In this document: piece after piece, positions 7,414-16,796 of the stretch | Layout of the letters: each line of letters starts with the position of its first letter | How positions within the stretch are numbered: position 1 is the first letter of the stretch | Assembly: GCA_963781805.1 (NCBI GenBank) | Contig: CAWAHF010000004.1 | Location: forward strand, 4,960,001 to 5,024,000 | DNA: 64,000 bases | Direction: 5' to 3' | Source of the DNA: JAFGPL01 sp963781805 | GTDB lineage: Bacteria; Bacteroidota; Bacteroidia; Bacteroidales; UBA10428 | Translations under genes and position numbers: made by a program | Notes under the pieces: model-generated | What the model was told of the DNA's origin: nothing | Seen by the model: only the letters and a program-made list of their open reading frames with translations | Databases searched by the model: none

Positions 7414-9471
7414 CTATTTTTCAACAAGCACCCTGGCATCCACTACGGTTATCTCTTCCGAATTACCAATCAGCGGATTTAAATCAATTTCTTTTATCTC
7501 AACTGCGTACCTCAGGAGTGAGGATAATCTGACAATAATCTCTGCAAACTTGTCTTCATTCACTCCCTGCTGACCCCTTGTACCTTGAATAATGGCATAA
7601 CTTTTCAGACTTCGAATCATGGAATAGGCTTCAGCAAAAGTCAATGGTGCGAGTCCTGATGAAAAATCCTGAAATACTTCCACAAAAATTCCACCCAATC
7701 CGCACAGAATCACATGTCCGAACCGTGGTTCATATTTAGCGCCGATAAAGAGTTCAGTTCCTGTCTGCATCTTTTGCAACAGAACCGCCTTAACTTCTTT
7801 AATTTTTTTCATACGCTTAAATTCTGCATGCAGGTGCGCATCTGTTTTGATATTCAGTGTAACTCCTCCAACATCCGATTTATGCACGGGTCCGATTACC
7901 TTGATCGCAAGAGGAAATCCGATTTCTTTTGATTTTTTGGAAAGTTCTCTTTTCGATTTCACGATAGCCTCTTTTACCGTTGGAATGCCTGCTGTTTTCA
8001 TTAGTTTTTGAATAACATCCGGTTCCTGAAATCCGGGGACACAATCCTCAATAATTTCACGCATTTTTGGTATATCAATGCCCTCAAGGAAAATATTTTC
8101 ACCGGCAGGATAGGGAGTGTTGTATACTTTTGTCAATGCCCGGCCAAGCAAAACCTCGTCCGGAAAATAGATATGCCCTTTGGAAAGAAAAAACTCAACT
8201 TCTTTTTGAGCGCTGCTTATAGACGGAAGAATAGGATAGACCGGTTTATGACATTGCTGTACTTTCTCATGGATCGTTTCATAGGCATCATACACTTCGG
8301 TAAGTCCTGTGCTGCCAAAAATGACAATCATTCCATGAATATCATCCATTTCTGCATTGCAGTATTCAATCACCTTTCCCAATTGTTCTGCTGTGCCGGT
8401 GGCTATCAGGTCAATCGGATTAGAAGCAGAAGCTCCCGGATTTAGCATGGCAAGTAATTCGTCGTGGTGTTTTCCTTCAATTTTGGGAATGCCCAATCCG
8501 CCGGCAGCAAGAGCATCGGTCAGCATAACACCTGGCCCGCCTGCCTGGGTTATAATTGCCAGGTTTTTCCCTTGCATCTCTTTGTACATAAATACCGACG
8601 CAACCGTGGTGAGTTCCTCCCGGCCAAAACATCTGACAATACCTGCTTTTCTGAAAAGAGCTTCGACAGCTGAATCAGAACTGGCAATAGCTCCTGTATG
8701 CGATGATGTGGCCCGTTTTCCTGCCTCGGTAATTCCGGATTTGATGGCTGCAATCCGGCATCCTTTTGTGATAAGTGAGGACGCATGTTTCAGCAACTTA
8801 TCCGGATTCCTTATATTTTCAGCATAAATAAGCTTTATTTTGGAGCTTTTTTCAGGATCAAAGGTTTCATCCCAATGTTCGATAACTTCTTCAATCCCTA
8901 ACTGTGCGCTGTTGCCTACCGAGAATAGGCTCGAGAAAGTTAGTCCTTTGGGCAATGCCGATTCGAGAATAAAAATAGCCGTACCACCCGAACCACTTAC
9001 AAAATCGCAACCTTGAGGGTCAAGTTTAGGCACCGGGGATGTAAAGACACCATTGTAATTTGTGTTGACAATCCCAATGCAATTGGGGCCAATGAGGCTT
9101 GCATGGTGATGGTTAATAATATCGGTAATTTCCTTTTCGAGCTGCGCCCCCTCTTTACTCTCCTCGCTAAATCCTGCCGAGATAATAATGAATCCTTTGG
9201 TGTTTTTTGTATCGGCTAACAACTGTACCGACTCTTTGCAGTATTTTGCAGGGATTACTATAATGGCAAGTTCGGTTAGTGGAAGTTCAGAACAATGATG
9301 AAAACATTTTATTCCCTGAACTTCAGTTTCTTTGGGATTAACAACATGCAACTTGCCTTTATATCCTCCTTTAATAATATTCTCAAGAACCTTTCCTCCA
9401 GGCTTATGGATATTGTTTGATCCACCAACCACAACTATGCTTTCAGGATTGAGCAATTCTTTTGTAATCAT
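7414..9471 (-). CDS. Acyl-CoA synthetase (ADP-forming), fused alpha and beta domains
   Basis: This enzyme converts acyl-CoA, ADP and phosphate to acid, CoA and ATP. The N-terminal CoA-binding Rossmann domain (ESIVVVGGS), the LIGPNCIGIVN segment, the phosphohistidine region SSHTGAIASSDSA and the C-terminal ATP-grasp domain (about residues 470-685, with GLGGIFVEV) are all present in one 685-residue chain. The ATG at 9471 (MITKELLNPESI) is preferred to an ATG 17 codons upstream because homologues begin just before the CoA-binding domain. On the same strand as the aminotransferase and VOR genes, it would complete an energy-conserving oxidation of amino-acid-derived 2-oxoacids. Confidence 0.9.
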   Translation of the reverse strand: MITKELLNPESIVVVGGSNNIHKPGGKVLENIIKGGYKGKLHVVNPKETEVQGIKCFHHCSELPLTELAIIVIPAKYCKESVQLLADTKNTKGFIIISAGFSEESKEGAQLEKEITDIINHHHASLIGPNCIGIVNTNYNGVFTSPVPKLDPQGCDFVSGSGGTAIFILESALPKGLTFSSLFSVGNSAQLGIEEVIEHWDETFDPEKSSKIKLIYAENIRNPDKLLKHASSLITKGCRIAAIKSGITEAGKRATSSHTGAIASSDSAVEALFRKAGIVRCFGREELTTVASVFMYKEMQGKNLAIITQAGGPGVMLTDALAAGGLGIPKIEGKHHDELLAMLNPGASASNPIDLIATGTAEQLGKVIEYCNAEMDDIHGMIVIFGSTGLTEVYDAYETIHEKVQQCHKPVYPILPSISSAQKEVEFFLSKGHIYFPDEVLLGRALTKVYNTPYPAGENIFLEGIDIPKMREIIEDCVPGFQEPDVIQKLMKTAGIPTVKEAIVKSKRELSKKSKEIGFPLAIKVIGPVHKSDVGGVTLNIKTDAHLHAEFKRMKKIKEVKAVLLQKMQTGTELFIGAKYEPRFGHVILCGLGGIFVEVFQDFSSGLAPLTFAEAYSMIRSLKSYAIIQGTRGQQGVNEDKFAEIIVRLSSLLRYAVEIKEIDLNPLIGNSEEITVVDARVLVEK

Positions 9472-9720
9472 GTACAGAATATTTTGAACTTTGATCAAAT
9501 TTAAAAAACATCGGTGTAACATGACCTAACAAAAGTCATGGTTCAATGTGTAGTATAATTATTGAATTGCTACCTTATCTGGTGGATCAGTGTAATATTC
9601 AGTTTTTTGGATACTGGTCTAATACCTTTCGTATTCCTGCATTTTTCAATATAAGTTGAAAAATCTAAACTGAATGTGGTTTTTGGTTTTAAAATGATTT
9701 TTCTTTGTAAGCATAAGGAT

Positions 9721-10263
9721 ATGAAAAAATTCATTTCAATAGTACTGATTTTCATTTATCTGCCAACTATCGGGGAATTCTATCTCTGGTTCATTGTAAA
9801 ACAGTATGGAATTCACCAGGAAGTCAGGCAAACCATCAAAAAAGGACTTAATGATGAAGATTTGGTGATAATTGTTGACTCGTCCGGGAATAATCAAGGT
9901 ATATTCTGGATTGAAAAGGGGAAGGAGTTTTTGTATAAATGGGAAATGTATGATGTGGTAAAAACCAAAGTCATTGGCGAGAAAACATATTATTACTGTC
10001 TTAACGATACCAGGGAAAAACAATTGATTTCAACTTATTCAAAGACGCATAATACAAAAAGCAATCAGGATAAACGAATAAAAAAAATTATCAGCAATGA
10101 ATATTTTCCTCATTACTTAAAACTTTCATATTTAAGATGTGCAACAGATTATTGGTTCGCACAATTGCTTTTTTGTTATAAATCTTTTATCTCGAACAAA
10201 CCGTCCCCTCCTCCTAAACTATCAGACTTCGTCCAATATACCTCAGATACATGGTTAACTTAA
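9721..10263 (+). CDS. Small exported or membrane-anchored protein ahead of a TonB receptor
   Basis: This 180-residue protein starts with a hydrophobic segment (MKKFISIVLIFIYLPTIGEF). It contains DEDLVIIVDSS, FLYKWEMYDVVK and TYYYCLNDTREKQLI, a pattern I associate with small Bacteroidota proteins that sit next to TonB-dependent receptors, often in metal-related loci; this memory is not proof. The ATG at 9721 is preferred to one 15 codons upstream because it places the signal segment at the N-terminus. The C-terminus is Pro- and Ser-rich. It lies 275 bases before the receptor on the same strand. Confidence 0.65.
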   Translation: MKKFISIVLIFIYLPTIGEFYLWFIVKQYGIHQEVRQTIKKGLNDEDLVIIVDSSGNNQGIFWIEKGKEFLYKWEMYDVVKTKVIGEKTYYYCLNDTREKQLISTYSKTHNTKSNQDKRIKKIISNEYFPHYLKLSYLRCATDYWFAQLLFCYKSFISNKPSPPPKLSDFVQYTSDTWLT

Positions 10264-10298
10264 TAAATTGATTTTTATTTCGGATTGTATTGTACTAG

Positions 10299-10387
10299 TG
10301 TCATTCCGAACTCCCACCTGGCAGAGCTTAAGCAGCGGGCAGGTGATTCGGAATTTCCAGAGATGCTGAATTAACTTCAGCATGACT
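10299..10387. repeat. Dispersed palindromic repeat, copy 1
   Basis: It begins GTGTCATTCCGAACTCCC and ends TTCAGCATGAC, with an internal GATTCGGAAT. The outer ends are inverted relative to each other. It belongs to the same family as 12744-12849 and 37351-37502. A TTGACATGATATTAGAT stretch just downstream is also found downstream of copy 3. Confidence 0.65.
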
Positions 10388-10537
10388 ATAGAAAATGCAA
10401 TATTTGACATGATATTAGATATCTGAGGAATTATATTTTTTAGATTGGTTATATTATCTGCAAATGAAAGGCATTTCTTTAATAACAGATAAAGAATCAA
10501 TTTGCATTACGAATATTTTATAACAATAATTTTCAAA

Positions 10538-12688
10538 ATGAAAAAACAACTCATACTCATTTCACTGTTGGGATTTATAAATGTTTTTATTTTTGGTCAG
10601 AATGAAAACGTCGATTCTGTTAAAATAGTGGATCTAAAAGAAATAATTATAACAGCAAACAGAATACCTATGGTACTGAAAAATAATCCGGGATCAATTT
10701 CGCTGGTAACCCGTGATATGCTTACGGGTATGCCCAAAGGTATTGGTGCCGAAGAGGCTCTCAGGTTTGTACCCGGAGTGCGTATAGATAATCAGCATGA
10801 CGGTGAACGGGTGCATGTATCCATTCGCGGACAGGGCATTCTCACTGAGAGGGGCTTGCGTGGCATCGGAGTGTTGATTGATGGAATTCCGGTGAATGAC
10901 CCGTCCGGTTTTGCTCCCGATCTCTACGATATCGATTGGTCAACGGTCAAAAAAATCGAAGTCCTGAGGGGACCTTCAGCCGGATTATATGGCGGTGGTG
11001 GCGCTGCCGGTGTTTTGAATATTTATACAAACGACGGCGGACCAAATCCGATAGGCGGCCTGCTAAGCCAGACAGTCGGTTCAAACGGTTTTACCAAATC
11101 GTTTGTTCAACTTGACGGTTCAAAAGGTACGGTGGATTACCGAACCAGCTATTCACGCACCGATGGGGCTGGTTATCGGGATCATCAGGCTTTTTGGGGT
11201 AATAATTTTTATGAAAAGATAAATTTTCATCCGTCAGAGAACTTTTCACTTACCCAAATTATTTCCCATACCGATTATTTTCAACAAAATCCTGAAGGAT
11301 TGAACCTTGAACAATTTGATAATCTGCGGCAGGCCAATCCCGATGCAGTGCCATTTAATGAATATCAAAAGACCAATCGAACGACCGTTGGCATGAATGG
11401 TTCTTATAAATTCAGTGAAATGCATGACGTTGAATTTAGTTCCTATCTGCGATCCTGGAACTATAAGGAGACCAGTAACAAGGCCGCTGAATACAGGAAC
11501 ATCGCCAATCCCGGGGCAAGTCTGCAGTACAATTTGCACCTTGAAACAGGTACGATTAAACATTATTTCAGTGTAGGCACAGATTTGAAATGGCAGAATA
11601 TAGCCATGTATAAACTGGAGAGTGCGGCCAATCCAAACCGTAAAGAAAGTATTGATGAAACCAATATAGAAACGGACAGTCTGCTTGCAAACCAGTTAAT
11701 TTCTCAGCAAAGCTTTGGCCTGTTTGGATTATATAAGCTGGAAGCCGGTAAACTCAACCTTATCGGGAATGTCCGTTATGAAGATATGCAAAACGAGTTG
11801 ACAAATAAGATGTTTGGTCTCGATAGTGCAAAAACATCTAAAGATTATACCAAAACCTCTATACGAATAGGTGCAAGTTACAGTTTGACGGATGCCGTCA
11901 CGGTTTTTGCTAACTGGGGACAGGGATTTATGCCTCCTTCCACAGAGGAGCTGGCCAACAATCCGTTGGGATATTCCGGATTCAATACCCATCTGGTTCC
12001 TGCTACATCCAATTGCTATGAGCTTGGTGTAAGGGGTTTTCTGGGTGATAAGGTATATTTTGACATCACAGGATTCATGATGGAAACCGAGAATGATTTC
12101 TTCCGGTTTAAACAATCGGGCAGGGGCAACCAGGAGGTTTTTTACGGGAATGCGGGTAACAGCCAGCGTTTTGGAGTTGAAACATATGTTTCCTGGAAAA
12201 TACTCCCAAGCCTAAACCTACAGGTGGCATATACCTATGCAGATTATAAATATACATCTGCGATAGTAGATCTTGTATATACAGATACAACGTATGTTCT
12301 TACAACACCTCCGGCAAACGGACAGTACCTGCCAAATTCTCCAAAGCACCAGCTTTATGCTGAAGCAACCTATGCAGTAAGTAAAAACCTGGAGGTTAGT
12401 TTAGGTACGGAATATCAGTCGAAATGGGCGATTTACACGGATGCAAAAGCATATAATAACGAACTGGATCCTTCCATTTACCAAAACTGGCAGGATGGGT
12501 TTAACCTGTATCATGCGCGAATTACATATTCATGGAAACTTTGGAAGCTGAACGGTGAGTGCAGCCTTTTTGTTAGAAATTTAAACGGTGCAGATTATAT
12601 GGCCTTTACTGAACCCGATCCTGATGGTAATGCTTACCAACCAGGACCGGGAAGGGAGATCTTCGGGAGTATTAAAATCAGGTTTTAA
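10538..12688 (+). CDS. TonB-dependent outer-membrane receptor
   Basis: This outer-membrane protein has about 716 residues with a signal peptide ending near FIFGQ. A short TonB-box-like region (VDLKEIIITANR) precedes the plug domain (VSIRGQGILTERG, VLIDGIPVNDPSG, IEVLRGPSAGLYGGGGAAGVLNI). The remaining 550 or so residues are a beta-barrel rich in alternating aromatic residues and end in a terminal Phe (SIKIRF). The ATG at 10538 is preferred to 10502 because it begins the signal peptide. There is no N-terminal carboxypeptidase-like domain and no SusD partner, so it is more like a siderophore, metal or cobalamin receptor than a glycan-uptake SusC. The ligand is unknown. Confidence 0.93.
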   Translation: MKKQLILISLLGFINVFIFGQNENVDSVKIVDLKEIIITANRIPMVLKNNPGSISLVTRDMLTGMPKGIGAEEALRFVPGVRIDNQHDGERVHVSIRGQGILTERGLRGIGVLIDGIPVNDPSGFAPDLYDIDWSTVKKIEVLRGPSAGLYGGGGAAGVLNIYTNDGGPNPIGGLLSQTVGSNGFTKSFVQLDGSKGTVDYRTSYSRTDGAGYRDHQAFWGNNFYEKINFHPSENFSLTQIISHTDYFQQNPEGLNLEQFDNLRQANPDAVPFNEYQKTNRTTVGMNGSYKFSEMHDVEFSSYLRSWNYKETSNKAAEYRNIANPGASLQYNLHLETGTIKHYFSVGTDLKWQNIAMYKLESAANPNRKESIDETNIETDSLLANQLISQQSFGLFGLYKLEAGKLNLIGNVRYEDMQNELTNKMFGLDSAKTSKDYTKTSIRIGASYSLTDAVTVFANWGQGFMPPSTEELANNPLGYSGFNTHLVPATSNCYELGVRGFLGDKVYFDITGFMMETENDFFRFKQSGRGNQEVFYGNAGNSQRFGVETYVSWKILPSLNLQVAYTYADYKYTSAIVDLVYTDTTYVLTTPPANGQYLPNSPKHQLYAEATYAVSKNLEVSLGTEYQSKWAIYTDAKAYNNELDPSIYQNWQDGFNLYHARITYSWKLWKLNGECSLFVRNLNGADYMAFTEPDPDGNAYQPGPGREIFGSIKIRF

Positions 12689-12714
12689 TTCATTAAAAAC
12701 TGGTTTGTAAATCT

Positions 12715-12884
12715 GAAGAGGTTGTTTTTAAAGCCTGCCAATAGTCATTCCGAACTTGATTCGGAATCTCAAATAGTTAAACAGCCAGTTGAGATCCTGA
12801 AATACATGTCCGACGCTAAAGCTCTGTCAGGCAGGAATTCAGGATGACTACATGAATGGCTTTAAAGACAACCTCTTCTTTTTT
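12715..12884 (+). terminator. Terminator-like hairpin with a repeat nested in its loop
   Basis: The arms 12715-12735 and 12858-12878 are complementary at 20 of 21 positions (core AGAGGTTGT and ACAACCTCT). The right arm runs into CTTCTTTTTT, the layout of an intrinsic terminator for the TonB receptor gene that ends 26 bases before. The 122-nt loop is filled by a copy of the dispersed palindromic repeat, which is itself self-complementary. Confidence 0.6.
12744..12849. repeat. Dispersed palindromic repeat, copy 2
   Basis: It begins GTCATTCCGAACTTGATTCG and ends AATTCAGGATGAC, with inverted ends as in copies 1 and 3. It lies entirely within the loop of the 12715-12878 hairpin. Confidence 0.65.
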
Positions 12885-13067
12885 CCTACATTCAGGTGAA
12901 TTTTATTCTAGTCAGAATTTGGATTAAAAGATACTAATCTTAAAATTTGGCATAACTTCTGTTAGTAAAAGTTTGTGTAATAATTGAAGTTAAATTTTAA
13001 CTTACAGAATGAACTTTTCTTTTATCACAATCAAATCATTGAAAATCAGTCATACCTATAATTAATT

Positions 13068-14972
13068 GTGAAAAGAACTATTATTCTAATTCTGACATTT
13101 TCAATTGTATTGCCAATTTTCTCGCAGGAAAAACTAGCCAGGTTTACCTATAGTATTGTTGATACTATGAAAAGCGAGACTGAGCAGGCAAGAGAGATTT
13201 ATAACTGGCTAACGAATAATATAGCCTATGATACAAAGCAACTCTCGAAAAGAAAAAAATATTATTCTCCATTAGAAACGCTTAAACGTAAAAAAGCTAT
13301 CTGTTATGGATATTCAGAATTATTTCTCGCCATGTGTAACATTCTAAAAATTGAATCATATCTGATTCATGGGTATAGCAAGGGTTTTGGATATGTTAAG
13401 GGAGATCAATTTACCAGTGCTGATCATGCCTGGAATATCATTCATGCCGATACAAACTGGATTATTGAAGACGCCACCTGGGGTAGCGGGGCATTGGATT
13501 ATGATTTTGATTTTAAAACCCGGCTTTTGCAGACATTTAGCAGGAAGACGGGGATCAGGACAAAACTCATTTTCATTAAAAATCCAAGTATGGATTATTT
13601 TAATATATCTGCTCCAGAGGCTGTAAAAACGCATTTTCCTATGGATTCAAAATGGCAATTGATGGATTATCCGGTTTCATATGAAACATTTATTGCAGAT
13701 TCGGTTTGTGATTCCCCATTTCTAAATTATATGCGTGAAATAGCACTGGTAAAACTCAGAGATGTTCAGGATCAGATTTTTGTCGATGCAATTAATAGCA
13801 TTAAATACAGTCCTTATAACAAATTTGATATAGCCCGTGAGTATTATAATCAGGCAAACATGCTCCATGTAACTAAAAAATCACCGCTGGATTCAATACT
13901 TCTTAAATCACTTGAAAGATCTAAATGTTATCTAGATTCTACCCTTAAATATCTGAATGAGTTTAAAACCATTCGCCGCTCGGTTTACAAATCTAAGAGG
14001 CCCGAACAGAAAGCCGCCCACAAGCAGGCAGTTTCTTCAATAAAAAGAATGCAAAAAATTCCTGCATCCATAAATAACAGATATGAGAGAGTTTATAAAA
14101 AATATTTAAAACATGAAATGGTATATGAAAAGGGCCGACAATCCACTGTTTCTTCAAAATTATTACTCCCTAAGGCTGTTTTCTGGGCATTTGATACGGT
14201 AAGTTCTATCGATAGTAATTTATTTACAGAGTTGACCTTGAAGAATATCAATGATTTGCAGAAGATCCCTATGAATATGAATGAATTGGATTCACTTAAG
14301 GATAGCATCTATGCCAAATTATTATCAGGCTATGATCATAATGATTCCATTCTCAGGCAGGTTGAAGATATGATTCAGACTTTCAAACAACTCCGGTATT
14401 CAGTTGACTCTATGGATGAATATCAGGTTAGCGAAAATTGTCGAAAGCTGGCTGCAATAATAAAGTCCTATGATTCTCTATTAATGGTTAAGAAAAGCCT
14501 TGAATCTGAGTTGATTTATGATTTTAATGATTTTCAGAAAAAAGAACAGAAAGCAGGAAATATGCTCGGTTCAATTCTAGAAACCTATAAACGAATGGCA
14601 AAACTTACCGGAAACAATTTAGAATATTCATCTAAAGCAGATTCTGTTCTTCCGCTTCTTCAATTACTTTATTCAACTGATTTGCAGGTTTGTTTGTATT
14701 TACAAATTCATAATAATAGCTGGAAAGATTTACTGAATATTCAAAATAAAAAATTACAGACAATTGGTTCTGAAGGTTTGTCTGATGTTGCCAATCAGAT
14801 TAATCTTTTTTTTGGTTTTGTTGTTGGTAAAACGGAAAAATCTTATGTTTCAGACATGAATAATTATGAAAACATTAAGTCTTCGTCTCAAAAGAAACTG
14901 GGAGATTTAAGAGAATATATCAGGGCAACAAATAAAAATTTGGCTGTCGTAAATAAACAAAATAGCAAGTAG
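13068..14972 (+). CDS. Secreted transglutaminase-like protein
   Basis: This 634-residue exported protein uses a GTG start (13068); its signal peptide ends near FSQE. Residues 40-140 form a transglutaminase-like cysteine-protease core of the kyphoscoliosis/CYK3 type, with Cys79 in AICYGYS, His120 in SADHAWN and Asp135 in EDATWGSG, so the catalytic triad is complete. The remaining 450 residues are helical and rich in Lys, Asp and Ser, probably coiled-coil, and I do not recognise them. It could act as a peptidase or cross-linking enzyme in the periplasm or outside the cell. No obvious operon partner is present. Confidence 0.75.
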   Translation: MKRTIILILTFSIVLPIFSQEKLARFTYSIVDTMKSETEQAREIYNWLTNNIAYDTKQLSKRKKYYSPLETLKRKKAICYGYSELFLAMCNILKIESYLIHGYSKGFGYVKGDQFTSADHAWNIIHADTNWIIEDATWGSGALDYDFDFKTRLLQTFSRKTGIRTKLIFIKNPSMDYFNISAPEAVKTHFPMDSKWQLMDYPVSYETFIADSVCDSPFLNYMREIALVKLRDVQDQIFVDAINSIKYSPYNKFDIAREYYNQANMLHVTKKSPLDSILLKSLERSKCYLDSTLKYLNEFKTIRRSVYKSKRPEQKAAHKQAVSSIKRMQKIPASINNRYERVYKKYLKHEMVYEKGRQSTVSSKLLLPKAVFWAFDTVSSIDSNLFTELTLKNINDLQKIPMNMNELDSLKDSIYAKLLSGYDHNDSILRQVEDMIQTFKQLRYSVDSMDEYQVSENCRKLAAIIKSYDSLLMVKKSLESELIYDFNDFQKKEQKAGNMLGSILETYKRMAKLTGNNLEYSSKADSVLPLLQLLYSTDLQVCLYLQIHNNSWKDLLNIQNKKLQTIGSEGLSDVANQINLFFGFVVGKTEKSYVSDMNNYENIKSSSQKKLGDLREYIRATNKNLAVVNKQNSK

Positions 14973-15100
14973 ATAATAAACTTCGGATTTCAATTAAGAC
15001 TAACCCGAATTTCCATTTATTAAAAAATTTATTACCTTGTAGTCTGGTTTAGTAAAGAGAGTACCTTGGGATTTACTGAATCGAATAAAAGAATCTGTTT

Positions 15101-15838
15101 ATGAAATTTTATTTTAATATTATCTTATTGATTCAGATTTCTACCCATTCCTTTTCTCAGGGGAATTATGAAAAAATCCCAATATCCGACGATTTGGAAC
15201 TGATAAAATTATCGGAAAATGCGTACGTACATATTTCTTATACAAATTCAGCACAGTATGGACGTGTTGGATCAAATGGTTTGATTTTTATCAATAGCGG
15301 TGAAGCTTTCCTGTTCGATACACCCATGACAGATTCACTTACCAGGGCGTTGGTGGACTGGCTGCGGAATTCAATGCATCTGAAAATTACCGGATTTGTA
15401 CCCAACCACTGGCATGTGGACTGCATTGGAGGACTTGGATATTTGAAGAGCCAGCATATTGAATCGTATGCGAATCAGATGACAATTGATATCGCGAAAT
15501 CAAAAAACCTGCCTGTCCCGGATCATGGATTTAAAGATTCGTTGGACTTGTATCTGGGCGCTAAACTAATCAAATGCTACTATCCAGGTGCAGCACATTC
15601 GCTCGATAATATTGCTGTGTGGATACCTTCGGAAAAGCTGTTATTTGCGGGGTGTATGATAAAAAGTATGAATTCTCGAAATTTGGGTAATACGGCAGAT
15701 GGAGATTTGGCTGCCTATCCGAGAACCCTTGAATACCTGTTACAAAAATTCCCTGATGCCAAAATTATAGTTCCGGGTCATGGACAACCGGGAGGAATCG
15801 AATTAATTGAACACACTAAAAGTCTATTGAATAATTAG
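15101..15838 (+). CDS. bla: Subclass B1 metallo-beta-lactamase, CfiA/CcrA-like
   Basis: This 245-residue periplasmic protein has a signal peptide (to about residue 19). It carries the whole B1 zinc site: His103, His105 and Asp107 in NHWHVDCIGGLGYL, His166 in PGAAHSLDN, Cys185 in AGCMIKS and His227 in PGHG. Long stretches, such as SYANQMTIDIAK and GGIELIEHTK, match what I remember of the Bacteroides fragilis carbapenemase CcrA/CfiA, and the length is the same. The expected activity is zinc-dependent hydrolysis of beta-lactams, probably including carbapenems. No insertion sequence or resistance integron flanks it, so it looks like a resident chromosomal gene. Substrate range is inferred. Confidence 0.9.
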   Translation: MKFYFNIILLIQISTHSFSQGNYEKIPISDDLELIKLSENAYVHISYTNSAQYGRVGSNGLIFINSGEAFLFDTPMTDSLTRALVDWLRNSMHLKITGFVPNHWHVDCIGGLGYLKSQHIESYANQMTIDIAKSKNLPVPDHGFKDSLDLYLGAKLIKCYYPGAAHSLDNIAVWIPSEKLLFAGCMIKSMNSRNLGNTADGDLAAYPRTLEYLLQKFPDAKIIVPGHGQPGGIELIEHTKSLLNN

Positions 15839-15960
15839 CATAATAAATATTCTTGGTGTAACTTGGTGCTTTAGGCCTTGGTGACAAAAAGAAAAGTTCT
15901 CCCAGGTACTATTGACAAAATTTCACAAAAAAATAAATTGAATTTTAATAGAAATTAAAA

Positions 15961-16701
15961 ATGAGAAAAACTATTTTACTCCTAACCATTTTTTTACTTT
16001 CTGCTACTTATCAGGAGCAACGTCCTGTCCATATTTTTATGATTGGTGATTCCACCATGGCAAACAAAAAACCTGAGACCAATCCTGAACGTGGTTGGGG
16101 ACAAATGTTGCAGCAATTCTTTAACAAGGATGTTGTGGTTTCCAATCATGCCCGTAATGGGAGAAGTTCCAAAAGCTTTATCGGTGAGGGGCTCTGGAAA
16201 GAAGTTCTCGACAGTCTTCAACCGGGTGATTATGTAATTATACAGTTCGGACATAATGATCAGAAGCCCGACACAGCTCGTCATACCGATCCGCATACCA
16301 CTTATAAAGCAAACCTTGAAAAGTATGTGAATGAAACCCGTGCAAAAGGAGCTTATCCCATATTGTGTACCTCCATTGTGAGACGCAAATTTGATGAGCA
16401 TGGAAAGCTCATTGATACACATGGCGATTATCCTGTAGTGACCCGCGAAGTTGCAAAAGAGATGAATGTTCCATTGCTGGATATGCAGGTACAGACCATG
16501 AATCTGGTTTCAGCTTTGGGACCGGAAAAATCAAAGGTTTTATATTTGTACGCAGCCCCTGGCGAATATCCAAATCGTCCCAATGGGGTACACGATGATA
16601 CGCATCTTTGTATCGAAGGGGGTACGGTAGTTGCAGGCATGGCAGTCGAGGAGATGAAATGCTTGAAATTACCAGTTAGTGAATATTTGAAAAATAAGTA
16701 A
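15961..16701 (+). CDS. Rhamnogalacturonan acetylesterase-like SGNH hydrolase (CE12)
   Basis: This 246-residue secreted hydrolase has a short signal peptide. The SGNH blocks are visible: nucleophile Ser in MIGDSTMAN (about residue 31), NHARNGRSS (block II Gly/Asn), FGHNDQKPD (block III Asn) and the terminal DDTHL (Asp/His). The GHNDQKP and THL spacing matches rhamnogalacturonan acetylesterases, which remove acetyl groups from pectin backbones. A GH28 pectinase lies 19 kb away but the two are not in one locus. Confidence 0.88.
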   Translation: MRKTILLLTIFLLSATYQEQRPVHIFMIGDSTMANKKPETNPERGWGQMLQQFFNKDVVVSNHARNGRSSKSFIGEGLWKEVLDSLQPGDYVIIQFGHNDQKPDTARHTDPHTTYKANLEKYVNETRAKGAYPILCTSIVRRKFDEHGKLIDTHGDYPVVTREVAKEMNVPLLDMQVQTMNLVSALGPEKSKVLYLYAAPGEYPNRPNGVHDDTHLCIEGGTVVAGMAVEEMKCLKLPVSEYLKNK

Positions 16702-16796
16702 TCCGGTTTAAATGGTTTTAAATACATCATGAGTCTAGTTCTATCATTTTGCAGATGAATCATAATTGTAATACTATTAAGACCTAAAATGCTAAC

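Noticed and set aside
15852..15883. Three CTTGGTG repeats after the beta-lactamase gene
   Set aside because: Too short and irregular for a CRISPR or operator; resembles common degenerate repeat fragments of this phylum.
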